In this document: positions 40,846 to 49,031 of the stretch, piece after piece
How the letters are laid out: each line of letters starts with the position of its first letter
How positions within the stretch are numbered: the first letter of the stretch is position 1
DNA from: Methylococcaceae bacterium
GTDB taxonomy: Bacteria > Pseudomonadota > Gammaproteobacteria > Methylococcales > Methylomonadaceae
Assembly (NCBI GenBank): GCA_013140705.1
Contig: JABFSH010000020.1
Coordinates: 186,001-250,000 of the forward strand
Reading direction: 5' to 3'
DNA: 64,000 nt
Notes under the pieces: generated by a model
The model's database searches: none
What the model saw: the letters and a program-made list of their open reading frames with translations, nothing else
What the model was told of the DNA's origin: nothing
Made by a program: the position numbers and the translations under genes

Positions 40846-41619
40846 CTAGGCTTTTGCGCTTTCGGGCAAGGGCGTTTCTTCGAAGCATTTCTTGTAAAAA
40901 AACCAGTTTTTTACATGTAGATGCTTACGGATCGGTGTTTTAATCACGGATACGCACAGAGCGATGGAGAATAGGCACCAAACCGCGGCGTATTCATTCG
41001 GATCTGTTGTGGTAACGTCGGAGATCCAGGGGCCAATAACATAATGGAAAGCCACAAATCGCCATGAGCCATAAATCGTGGGCAGACAAAATGACACCAG
41101 GATATAGGTTAAGGCGTGCAGTCCCCAGTCAAATCCATTCAGCCAGACAATCGGATCGGAGAGCAGACCGTTCAACGGCATTTGCCAGGCAATATGCCAG
41201 CTACCGGACACGGAACAAACAGCCGGTCCACAAAAACCTTCCACGCCAATATTACAGCTTCCAGCCCAGGCAAACGGGTACATTTTGACCAGCATTGCGA
41301 TCGAACCGATGGCGCAAATGGTGTACACCGTCGTTCGGATTTTGAGTTTGACGGATTCCGGAATAAAGTACATGGCAACCATATTGACAAAAAACGGCTG
41401 GAACGATACGTGGAGATAACCAAATAACGTTAGTATCTGATTATTCGGATTGTCACATAAATTGATATAGATATAAGTCGCCGCCTGCAATAATTCCATT
41501 AAGGCGAAATAAGTTAACGGGATCCAAAGCTCTTTCGACTCCCCCTTGAGCGCAACATAAGCTGCGGTACTAAGTCCTGCGACCGCTAAGACACCGGACG
41601 CTTCACCACTCCAACACAT
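40846..41619 (-). CDS. polytopic membrane protein of the MCWS-start type (DUF5765-like)
   Basis: A 257-residue membrane protein that begins MCWSGEASG, a start shared by a family I recall as DUF5765. It has about seven hydrophobic helices (near 8-22, 32-52, 62-84, 96-112, 160-182, 190-205, 208-222). The region CNIGVEGFCGPAVCSVSGSW holds three cysteines in a predicted loop. Function is unknown. It is convergent with the AmmeMemoRadiSam radical SAM gene and not obviously part of that system. Confidence 0.65.
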   Translation of the reverse strand: MCWSGEASGVLAVAGLSTAAYVALKGESKELWIPLTYFALMELLQAATYIYINLCDNPNNQILTLFGYLHVSFQPFFVNMVAMYFIPESVKLKIRTTVYTICAIGSIAMLVKMYPFAWAGSCNIGVEGFCGPAVCSVSGSWHIAWQMPLNGLLSDPIVWLNGFDWGLHALTYILVSFCLPTIYGSWRFVAFHYVIGPWISDVTTTDPNEYAAVWCLFSIALCVSVIKTPIRKHLHVKNWFFYKKCFEETPLPESAKA

Positions 41620-41899
41620 AAACCTGACCCTTCATTTATAATTATTAAAACGGCCAGTCCACCAACTGGGATATAGTCTGGATGCTTAATTAGCCGTAAT
41701 GTTTCTTGTTATGTTGATTGCATTCCTGAATTCGTATACTGCCAACCTTACAAGGCAGGCAATATCAATTGTCAGGTTCAACTTGCCTATTGTATATTAA
41801 TCTGACAGAAATCGAGAAAGGGAATGCAATAACAAAATGGAGAGGGGGAAAAGATGTGCAAGAGGGAGATCAAGTCCTTAAAAAAGGTATCACAGCGGG

Positions 41900-42583
41900 T
41901 TAGGGTAATAAAGCATCATTATCAATGTATATGTCTATAGGGCTTTCAGGCTGGATGGATGCAATCGGTAAATCCTGTCCAGAACGCCAATTTTTGACAG
42001 CCTCCTGTTTGCTTTTTCCGGTAATCAGAAATAGCAATTCGTGCGTCTGGCCTAATGCCTTGGCACTGATCGAAACACGCTCAGGCGGTGGCTTGGGGGA
42101 ATTATATACGGCATGTGCCAATTCATCCTCATTATGCTGATGGCCAGGAAATAGGCTGGCTGTGTGACCATCTTCGCCCATGCCAAGCAGCACCATGTCA
42201 AAGGGCAGTGCCTCAGCAACAATATTACGATAGTGTTCAGCGGCTTTTTCCGGACCTAATTCGGCAGGCATAATAAAGATTTGTTGTTCAGGAATAGTGA
42301 CTTTTTCGAGAAATGCGCGACTGGCCATCAGACTGTTTCTATCCGGATAATCGGCGGGCAAACAACGTTCGTCGCCAAAATAGATATGCCAGTTGAGCCA
42401 GTCTGCGTTGGCTTCGGCCAATAAACGATAGATTTTTTCCGGAGTGCTTCCGCCAGCCAACACCAGTTTAAACTTTCCCCGTTTCGTGATAGCTAGTTGT
42501 GCACCTGCGAGAATATGTTGAGTGGCCGCTTGGGCGACCTTCTCGGCTGTTTCCAGATAATGCCAGCGACAACTCGTCTGCAT
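41900..42583 (-). CDS. pgl: 6-phosphogluconolactonase
   Basis: Hydrolyses 6-phosphogluconolactone, the second step of the oxidative pentose phosphate route. The 227-residue devB-type protein has LVLAGGSTPEKIY near 41, FGDERCLPADYPDRNS near 68, and GMGEDGHTASLFPGH near 130. It starts directly after the stop of zwf with no gap, so the two are translationally coupled. With gnd and zwf it forms the dissimilatory branch of the RuMP cycle. Confidence 0.95.
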   Translation of the reverse strand: MQTSCRWHYLETAEKVAQAATQHILAGAQLAITKRGKFKLVLAGGSTPEKIYRLLAEANADWLNWHIYFGDERCLPADYPDRNSLMASRAFLEKVTIPEQQIFIMPAELGPEKAAEHYRNIVAEALPFDMVLLGMGEDGHTASLFPGHQHNEDELAHAVYNSPKPPPERVSISAKALGQTHELLFLITGKSKQEAVKNWRSGQDLPIASIQPESPIDIYIDNDALLP

Positions 42584-44071
42584 TTAAATACACTCCGGTA
42601 GTAAAGAACTGCGCCATGACTGAGATTCTTTGTCGAATAGACGGCGGCTATCCTGTGGCCCCCAGGAACCGGCAGGATAAGTGGCTATATAGTCGCGTTC
42701 AATTGCCCATGTTTGCAGGATGGGGTCGACTACACGCCAGGCATGCTCGACTTCGTCAAAACGTAAAAATAAAGATCGGTCGCCTTTCAATACGTCCAGC
42801 AACAGGTCTTCATAAGCATCGATGGCTTTTTCATCCTGATTACGAAAACTGGCATCCAGGCTGGTAACCCGGGTACTCATTTCCAGACCGGGTTCTTTTA
42901 CCGTCATTTCCATGCGAATGCATTCCTCCGGTTGTATGCCCAATAGTACCCAGTTGGGGGTCATGCAATTCACATTGGTACCACGAAAAAATTGTAACGG
43001 AGGATGGCGAAAACATATCGAAATGGTCGATTGGGCCTTGGCCATGCGTTTGCCAGTGCGCAAATAGAAAGGTATGCCACGCCAGCGCCAGTTGTCAATA
43101 TAAAGCTTCATAGCGGCATATGTCTCGGTTGTGCTGTTCGCCGGCACATGAGGTTCCTGTAGATAGCCGTTGACCTTCTCGCCATTGACAGTACCTTTCG
43201 CGTATTGCGCACGGAAAGAATGGCCGTGCACCGCTTCCTTGGGTATCGGCCGAATCGACTTTAAGACTTTGACTTTTTCATCGCGCAGTGCTTCCGCTTC
43301 CATGGAAACAGGGGGCTCCATGGCCACCAAGGTCAGCAGTTGCAACAAATGGCTTTGCAGCATATCACGCATGGCGCCGGCGTTATCATAGTAATCGCCA
43401 CGGCTATCGATGCCAATCTCTTCGGAATGGGTTATCTGAATATGATCAATATAGTTACGATTCCAGATGGGTTCCAGCATAACATTGGAAAAACGAAATA
43501 CCAGGACGTTTTGCACCATGCCTTTACCCAGATAATGATCGATCCGATAGACTTGTTCTTCAGTCAGATAATTGTTGATGCGCTTCTGCAATGCCTGGGC
43601 GCTATCAAGGTCATAGCCGAATGGCTTTTCTATAATCACCCTACGCCAGCCATATTCTTCATCTAACAGGCGGTTATGGCTCAAAAACTCCATGACCGTA
43701 CCAAAATCGGACGGACTGATGGATAAATAGAAGGCCATGTTTTTAGGAAATTTATTTTTCTGATTGAGCGTTTCGGTGAGTGCTGTATAACACGCTGCCT
43801 GCTGTATATCACCTTGATGATAGTCAAGACGATCACTAAATCTGAGAAAAATTTTTTCATCGAAATCTTTCTTGACCTTGGATTGAATCATGTCCCTGAC
43901 TTCAGACAACCATTTTTGCTGATCCCAGGGTCTTCGGCCTATAGCCAGGATACGTGTTCCTTCCGGCAAGTAATTTCCTGCATCAAGATGATACAGTGCG
44001 GGCATTAATTTTATCCGGGACAAGTTGCCCGTGGCACCAAAAATGACATATGTACAGGGTTCAGCATTCAT
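42584..44071 (-). CDS. zwf: glucose-6-phosphate 1-dehydrogenase
   Basis: Oxidises glucose-6-P, the entry of the oxidative pentose phosphate cycle. The start at 44071 gives MNAEPCTYVIFGATGNLSR and 495 residues; the longest frame adds 10 residues without a good site. The cofactor motif is FGATGNLSRIKLMPALY. The active-site motif is RIDHYLGKGMVQN, where the usual Glu after GK is Gly. This variant would not by itself abolish the catalytic His but is worth noting. It lies between gnd and pgl in one direction. Confidence 0.94.
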   Translation of the reverse strand: MNAEPCTYVIFGATGNLSRIKLMPALYHLDAGNYLPEGTRILAIGRRPWDQQKWLSEVRDMIQSKVKKDFDEKIFLRFSDRLDYHQGDIQQAACYTALTETLNQKNKFPKNMAFYLSISPSDFGTVMEFLSHNRLLDEEYGWRRVIIEKPFGYDLDSAQALQKRINNYLTEEQVYRIDHYLGKGMVQNVLVFRFSNVMLEPIWNRNYIDHIQITHSEEIGIDSRGDYYDNAGAMRDMLQSHLLQLLTLVAMEPPVSMEAEALRDEKVKVLKSIRPIPKEAVHGHSFRAQYAKGTVNGEKVNGYLQEPHVPANSTTETYAAMKLYIDNWRWRGIPFYLRTGKRMAKAQSTISICFRHPPLQFFRGTNVNCMTPNWVLLGIQPEECIRMEMTVKEPGLEMSTRVTSLDASFRNQDEKAIDAYEDLLLDVLKGDRSLFLRFDEVEHAWRVVDPILQTWAIERDYIATYPAGSWGPQDSRRLFDKESQSWRSSLLPECI

Positions 44072-44128
44072 AAGTAAGCAAGTCCAAAGTAAAAGGTGCA
44101 AGGTTCAAAAAGCATTCAAATCCAAGGG

Positions 44129-45574
44129 TCACACGGTGTAAGTGGTCGATGCGGTTTTTCCGCCGTGCCCTGTCCAATCGGTATGAAAAAACTGGCCTCT
44201 GGGTTGGTCTATTCGCTCATAGGTATGGGCGCCGAAGTAATCCCTTTGCGCCTGCAACAAGTTGGCAGGTAATCGTTCCGTGCGATAGCCATCAAAATAG
44301 GCTAATGCCGACGAGAATGCAGGAGTCGGAATACCCAGTTCTATTCCAAGAATGACCGCTTTGCGCCAGCCTTCGTCAGCTTTTTTCATGGCATCGATAA
44401 AGAAATCGGCCAGTAGCAGGTTCTCTAATTCGGGATTATTATTGTAAGCCTGTTTAATATCATTCAAAAACTGACTGCGAATAATACAGCCACCTCGCCA
44501 CATCAGAGCAATTTCGCCGTAATTGAGGGAAAGACTATATTCTTTCGCGGCCTCTCGCATCAAGCGAAAACCTTGCGCATAGGAAATGATCTTGGCTGCA
44601 TACAAGGCATCGTGAATCGCGTTAATCATGGCCTGTTTGTCACCGCTAAAGGTCTTGGCACGATTCGGCAACAATTTCGAGGCCTTTTGTCTTTCATCTT
44701 TTTGAGCCGATAAACAACGGGCGAATACCGATTCACCGATCAATGTTAACGGAATGCCCAGATCCAGTGCATTAATGCCTGTCCATTTACCCGTGCCTTT
44801 TTGACCGGCCGTATCCAGGATTTTTTCCAGCAAAGGCTGATCGTCTTGGTCTTTATAAGCCAGAATTGCAGCCGTTATTTCGATCAAATAGGAACTTAAA
44901 TCGCCTTGATTCCACTGCGCAAAAATGCTGTGCATTTCATCAGCAGTCAGGCCCAGACCTTCGGACATTAATTGATAGGCCTCGCATATTAACTGCATGT
45001 CACCGTATTCAATGCCGTTATGCACCATCTTGACGTAATGCCCGGCACCGTTATCGCCAACCCATTCGCAGCAGGGTTCGCCATTCACCTTGGCGCTGAT
45101 GGCCTGAAAAATGGGTTTCACGTTAGGCCATGCCGCTTTGTTGCCGCCCGGCATGATTGAAGGCCCGTGCCTGGCGCCTTCCTCGCCGCCGGAAACACCA
45201 GTGCCAATGTAGTTAATATTTTTTTCTTTGAGCGCAAGTGTGCGACGGTTGGTGTCTGTAAACAGCGAGTTGCCGCCATCAACAATAATGTCACCCGCTG
45301 ATAACAACGGCAGTAATCTGTCGATATATTGGTCAACAACGTCACCGGCTTTAACCATCAACATGACGATGCGAGGTGATTCAAGGCTGTTAACGAATTC
45401 TTCAAGGGAATGGGTGCCGACAACCTGCGTGTTTTTTGCCGGGCCGTCCAAAAACTCATCGACTGTACTGGTTGTGCGATTATAGACGGCCACTTTAAAA
45501 CCATGGTCGTTCATATTCAAAACCAAGTTTTGTCCCATTACTGCCAAGCCGATCAAACCGATATTCGCTTTCAT
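44129..45574 (-). CDS. gnd: 6-phosphogluconate dehydrogenase (decarboxylating)
   Basis: Oxidatively decarboxylates 6-phosphogluconate to ribulose-5-P, the formaldehyde acceptor of Hps. The 481 residues match the long NADP-type enzyme. Motifs: GLAVMGQNLVLNM near 8, VSGGEEGARHGPSIMPGG near 128, MVHNGIEYGDMQL near 184, and GGCIIRSQFL near 368. The first gene of gnd-zwf-pgl; it closes the oxidative RuMP cycle with Pgi and Hps-Phi in this window. Confidence 0.96.
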   Translation of the reverse strand: MKANIGLIGLAVMGQNLVLNMNDHGFKVAVYNRTTSTVDEFLDGPAKNTQVVGTHSLEEFVNSLESPRIVMLMVKAGDVVDQYIDRLLPLLSAGDIIVDGGNSLFTDTNRRTLALKEKNINYIGTGVSGGEEGARHGPSIMPGGNKAAWPNVKPIFQAISAKVNGEPCCEWVGDNGAGHYVKMVHNGIEYGDMQLICEAYQLMSEGLGLTADEMHSIFAQWNQGDLSSYLIEITAAILAYKDQDDQPLLEKILDTAGQKGTGKWTGINALDLGIPLTLIGESVFARCLSAQKDERQKASKLLPNRAKTFSGDKQAMINAIHDALYAAKIISYAQGFRLMREAAKEYSLSLNYGEIALMWRGGCIIRSQFLNDIKQAYNNNPELENLLLADFFIDAMKKADEGWRKAVILGIELGIPTPAFSSALAYFDGYRTERLPANLLQAQRDYFGAHTYERIDQPRGQFFHTDWTGHGGKTASTTYTV

Positions 45575-45946
45575 GATTGCCTTTAAATGTTGATGCTGTT
45601 AATAAAATAATATCATAGGACGGATGGCATATCTGGCTCTTAATCAGATATGCCAACAAGGTCCGTAATATTAAGTAAGGATAGTTAAGAAATCATTAAT
45701 TTCGTGATAGTTTTATCTTAAATGGAAATGCAGGCATTGCCATGCCTGTCTTGCATTCATAGTCAGCCGAACAGTGGGTTTAATGGCTCAGCGTTTTGTC
45801 GATGCGTCTTGCCAATTAGTGTTATCCGGGTATATTGAAATTATTGGCGTTGTTGTGAAAATGAAGATCAACGCTTCGATCAAGCCGTCAATATTCTCCG
45901 TTTTTAAAACGAAAAACGGCTCATTAATAAAAATCGGAAGGGGATC
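45575..45946. other. 372-base gap upstream of gnd with a hairpin
   Basis: The stretch holds the gnd promoter region on one side and the leader of the small membrane peptide on the other. CCGTTTTT (45898-45905) and AAAAACGG (45912-45919) form a perfect 8-bp stem 27 bases before that peptide's start. No other feature is recognised. Confidence 0.4.
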
Positions 45947-46039
45947 ATGAAACTTGATTTGGATGATGACAAATATGTATTTGGATTGATGATTGCTTCT
46001 ATTGTGGTAAGCCTGGTAGTAATGAGTTTAATGATATAG
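45947..46039 (+). CDS. 30-residue single-helix membrane peptide
   Basis: A short frame with a strong ribosome binding site (GGAAGGGG, 4 bases before the ATG) encodes 30 residues. The first 10 are acidic (MKLDLDDDKY) and the rest are one hydrophobic helix (GLMIASIVVSLVVMSLMI). It should be a small inner-membrane protein with an acidic cytoplasmic head. The charge layout and the binding site make it more likely real than chance. It ends 10 bases before the stop of the convergent radical SAM gene. No homologue is recognised. Confidence 0.55.
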   Translation: MKLDLDDDKYVFGLMIASIVVSLVVMSLMI

Positions 46040-46048
46040 GAGGAGTTT

Positions 46049-47116
46049 TTACATCCAAAACAAATCCATCTGGCCGCCTAAACGGGGTGGCCTGAAAATT
46101 TGACAATTAAACGCCGGCAAGCCTGGAAACGATAGTTTTTTCCTGGCCAACCGAAAGCGTTGATTGAGTACGCTGGCATATTCTCCCGTGCCGCGCATGC
46201 GAACACCATACGCTGAATCATAAGCCTTGCCTTCTCGCGCATCGTAAATGCGATTCATCACATGCTCTGCTTTCAGCGGTTCATGCGTGGTAAGCCATTC
46301 TTTAAACAGTTCCTTTAATTCCAGCGGCAAACGCAGCAAGACATAACCGGTATCAAGAGCGCCTGCGTTGCGGGCCTCCGTCAGGATTTTTTCCAGTTCT
46401 TCGTCGTTAAGCACAGGTATCACAGGAGCCACAAGAACTGAGACCGGAATGCCGGCTTCAGACAAACGCGCCACAGTTTGTAAACGGCGTTTTGGGCTGG
46501 CGGCGCGCGGTTCCAACCTACGGGCGGTCTCGGGTTTTAGTGTTGTTATCGACAAGCTGATTTGTACCAAATTTTGTCTCGCCATGTCAGTTAATATGTC
46601 CAGATCACGTTCGATGAGTGCTGACTTTGTAACGATTGATACCGGATGCCGACATTCATGCAGAACTTCAAGAATGCGCCGAGTTAGGCCCAGTTTGCGT
46701 TCGACAGGTTGATAGGCATCGGTGTTGATGCCCAGGGCAATGGGAGCTGGACGGTAATTGCGGGCAGCTAATTCTGACCGGAGACGTTCGGGAGCATCGG
46801 ATTTGTAAAACAGTTTGGTTTCGAAATCGAGTCCCGGTGATAGCCCTAAATAGGCATGACTCGGACGCGCAAAGCAATAAGCGCAGCCGTGCTCACAGCC
46901 TCGATAGGGATTGATAGATCGGTCAAAAGGGACGTCTGGAGACGCGTTGTAGGTGATGACGGTTTTTGCAAAATCAATGGTTAAAGTTGTCGGTAGAAGT
47001 TCAGAGATATCTTCATGGTTGTCCCAGCCATCATCAAAAAATTCGTGGCTTTCAATCTCGAATCGCCCCGTCCGATTACTGACTGAGCCGCGGCCTCTTT
47101 TGCTTTTGGGTTGCAT
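46049..47116 (-). CDS. PA0069/Rv2578c family radical SAM protein
   Basis: A 355-residue radical SAM protein of the SplB-like group. The cluster motif is GCEHGCAYCFARPSH near 92, in the order CxxxCxxC. FDRSINPYRGCEHG upstream and the LGLTRRILEVL helix after are typical. Related proteins are called PA0069-family. The reaction is unknown, and similarity to spore photoproduct lyase is only in the fold. The GTG/ATG start at 47116 (MQPKSKRGRG) begins with a basic tail. It lies 27 bases after an unknown membrane protein gene. Confidence 0.9.
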   Translation of the reverse strand: MQPKSKRGRGSVSNRTGRFEIESHEFFDDGWDNHEDISELLPTTLTIDFAKTVITYNASPDVPFDRSINPYRGCEHGCAYCFARPSHAYLGLSPGLDFETKLFYKSDAPERLRSELAARNYRPAPIALGINTDAYQPVERKLGLTRRILEVLHECRHPVSIVTKSALIERDLDILTDMARQNLVQISLSITTLKPETARRLEPRAASPKRRLQTVARLSEAGIPVSVLVAPVIPVLNDEELEKILTEARNAGALDTGYVLLRLPLELKELFKEWLTTHEPLKAEHVMNRIYDAREGKAYDSAYGVRMRGTGEYASVLNQRFRLARKKLSFPGLPAFNCQIFRPPRLGGQMDLFWM

Positions 47117-47143
47117 GGACTGGTTTTTTAATTACCAGATCAA

Positions 47144-47485
47144 TTAAGACATTTTATCCAGATGTTTGAATAACAATAAAATAATGGCCACAGGGATAAC
47201 AGCGGCGGCCAGTTCCCAATAACCCATGATCATCAATACCACTTGGTTACAGATTAGCAGGGCTGTATAGACCAAGGCGGCCCAACGTTTTAGCCGCCAT
47301 AAACCGGCGATGCAAAGTAGACTGATCAGAATCGATGTGGAAAAATACAGTGGAAAAACCGCCCCAGCTTGTTTGGCCATCGGTGATAACACCAAGTTGA
47401 ACATTTGTATGGCATTAATAACACCAATGATGCAGATTGCATTGATGACCAGCGGTTTTTCTGGGTTCCAGCGAGACTCAGTCAT
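47144..47485 (-). CDS. small membrane protein of unknown function
   Basis: A 113-residue protein with four hydrophobic segments near 12-30, 43-60, 67-84 and 88-104. The N terminus (MTESRWNPEKP) is short and cytoplasmic, and the linker between segments 2 and 3 is basic (WRLKRW). I do not recognise a family. It sits between a lipoprotein gene and a radical SAM gene on the same strand with gaps of about 20-30 bases, so it may be co-transcribed. Confidence 0.6.
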   Translation of the reverse strand: MTESRWNPEKPLVINAICIIGVINAIQMFNLVLSPMAKQAGAVFPLYFSTSILISLLCIAGLWRLKRWAALVYTALLICNQVVLMIMGYWELAAAVIPVAIILLLFKHLDKMS

Positions 47486-47504
47486 GAGGGTGTCCTAGTT
47501 TTAG

Positions 47505-48095
47505 CTAAATACTGTCGCCATTGGGATGTTGCCGCTTCCATTTTTTCGGATCTTCCAGATACCGTCCAAATTCATCGAGCTTCCGGTTTAATTGTTCTCC
47601 AAACGATTCGATCTGTTTTTCGAACAAAGGCATCTGCTGTTCCAGTTTTTCATTGAGGTCGTTACCAAGCTGTTCCAGATTTTTCATAATACCATTGAAT
47701 GGCATGGCAGAAATATTCAAGAGTGTTTGCTGATAATCAACTTTCCATTGATCATTTTCTTTCACTAGTGCTGTATCGAAAGAGAAAGTACGGTCATTTT
47801 CCGTCATGATGGTTTCCACAGTTGCAAGCTGAGCGTTTATTACAATTTCGCCGGTATGCAGAACAGTGTTTGTCCTGGTTTCCTGTTCGGTGATCAGAGG
47901 TTGGGTGTTTTTTGTGGCATATTGTTTGGCCTCTACAATATTGGCCTTGATTAATGAAGTCCAGAAAGCAGATGTGACATCTTCGGGGGATTTGGGGGCC
48001 TGGCAGGCCGTGAACAGGAATAACAAGCAAAAAAGCCCGGCTAGTAGGGCCGGGCTTTTGATTTGCGAATCAGCAGCTTGATTAATCCTCGCCAC
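47505..48095 (-). CDS. predicted lipoprotein with DUF4878-like fold
   Basis: A lipoprotein of about 196 residues. The signal region SPALLAGLFCLLFLFTAC ends in a lipobox (LFTAC). The next part (SPEDVTSAFWTSLIKANIVEA, then KVDYQQTLLNI) has the shape of NTF2-like DUF4878 lipoproteins. The C-terminal 70 residues form an amphipathic helix (LEQLGNDLNEKLEQQM). The start is uncertain: a GTG at 48095 with GGGG eight bases upstream is chosen, and TTG at 48107 is possible. Both overlap the Bax-inhibitor gene. The signal-peptide codons coincide with a strong terminator. Confidence 0.65.
   Translation of the reverse strand: MARINQAADSQIKSPALLAGLFCLLFLFTACQAPKSPEDVTSAFWTSLIKANIVEAKQYATKNTQPLITEQETRTNTVLHTGEIVINAQLATVETIMTENDRTFSFDTALVKENDQWKVDYQQTLLNISAMPFNGIMKNLEQLGNDLNEKLEQQMPLFEKQIESFGEQLNRKLDEFGRYLEDPKKWKRQHPNGDSI
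48029..48059 (-). terminator. terminator hairpin inside the lipoprotein signal-peptide codons
   Basis: AAAAGCCCGGC and GCCGGGCTTTT (48031-48041 and 48049-48059) form a perfect 11-bp stem with a 7-base loop, then TTTTTTGC on the minus strand. It lies 22 bases past the stop of the Bax-inhibitor gene and should terminate it, yet it also encodes KSPALLAGLF of the downstream lipoprotein. Confidence 0.8.
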
Positions 48096-48750
48096 TGAAG
48101 ACCCCAAGCAGTTGAAGCAAGCTCAGGAACAGGTTGTAAATTGAAACGTATAGCGAAATTGTCGCCAGGATGTAATTTGTTTCACCGCCGTGGATTATTG
48201 CGCTGGTCTGAAACAGAATCATGCCGGACATCAGCAGAATGAACATGGCAGATACTGCCAGGGACAAGGCTGGTATCGTGAAAAACATAGCTGCGATACC
48301 TGCCAAAAATGCTACCAGCACACCGACCATCAAGAAGCCCGCCATAAAGCTGAAGTCTTTGCGAGTGGTTAATGCATAGCCTGAAAGACCAAGAAAGATA
48401 ACGCCTGTACCGCCTAATGCCGTTATAATCAATTCATGACCGTTGCTGAAAGCTTGTGTGTACATGTTTAATATCGGCCCGAGCGTTAAGCCCATGAAGC
48501 CGGTCAAGGCAAATACAAAAACCAGCCCCCAACCGCTATTGCTGAACTTCGTTGTCAGGAATAGTAAACCGAAATAGCCGATCATGGTCATCACCATGCC
48601 GGGGTGCGGAATATTCAGATACATGGCCGCACCGGCTGTCATCGCGCTGAAAACCAATGTCATTGACAACAACAGGTAAGTGTTTCTCAGTATTTTATTG
48701 GTAGCCAGAATACCGGCTTCCGGACGTGATATAGCAGTAGTTGATCTCAT
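48082..48750 (-). CDS. Bax inhibitor-1/YccA family membrane protein
   Basis: A 222-residue protein with seven hydrophobic helices, typical of the TMBIM/BI-1 family, which includes pH-dependent calcium-leak channels and YccA, an FtsH inhibitor. Family motifs include LRNTYLLLSMTLVFSAMTAG near 22 and ALGGTGVIFLGLSGYAL near 110. The C terminus (YNLFLSLLQLLGVFSGED) is acidic as in many relatives and forms the conserved last helix. A YccA-type role with FtsH would fit the nearby hflKC but is inference. Confidence 0.9.
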   Translation of the reverse strand: MRSTTAISRPEAGILATNKILRNTYLLLSMTLVFSAMTAGAAMYLNIPHPGMVMTMIGYFGLLFLTTKFSNSGWGLVFVFALTGFMGLTLGPILNMYTQAFSNGHELIITALGGTGVIFLGLSGYALTTRKDFSFMAGFLMVGVLVAFLAGIAAMFFTIPALSLAVSAMFILLMSGMILFQTSAIIHGGETNYILATISLYVSIYNLFLSLLQLLGVFSGED

Positions 48751-48842
48751 GTTACATTTCCTTGAAATAATTAGTTTACAAGCACTAAGACTGTTAAATA
48801 GTACAAGAGTTTCTGATCATTTGTAAGAAAAATATAGTACGG

Positions 48843-48866
48843 GCATGACTTTCTCATGCATTTTTC
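48843..48866 (+). terminator. hairpin with T-run upstream of parE
   Basis: GCATGA (48843-48848) and TCATGC (48854-48859) form a 6-bp stem followed by ATTTTTC. It lies in the divergent region before parE. It looks like a small terminator or leader hairpin on the plus strand, with no known transcript to end. Confidence 0.3.
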
Positions 48867-49031
48867 AAAGCTTTAGTATCGGTATGCATTAGCATTTAGT
48901 ACATAGGGCGAAGGTTTTCTATACTTTTCAGTAATCACAGGCTAATTTGAAGACAATAGGATTGGCATATGGGTTTTGGTAATCCATTAACTGAACATCA
49001 AAAATTGATAGCAGGAGATAACGTAGGATTT

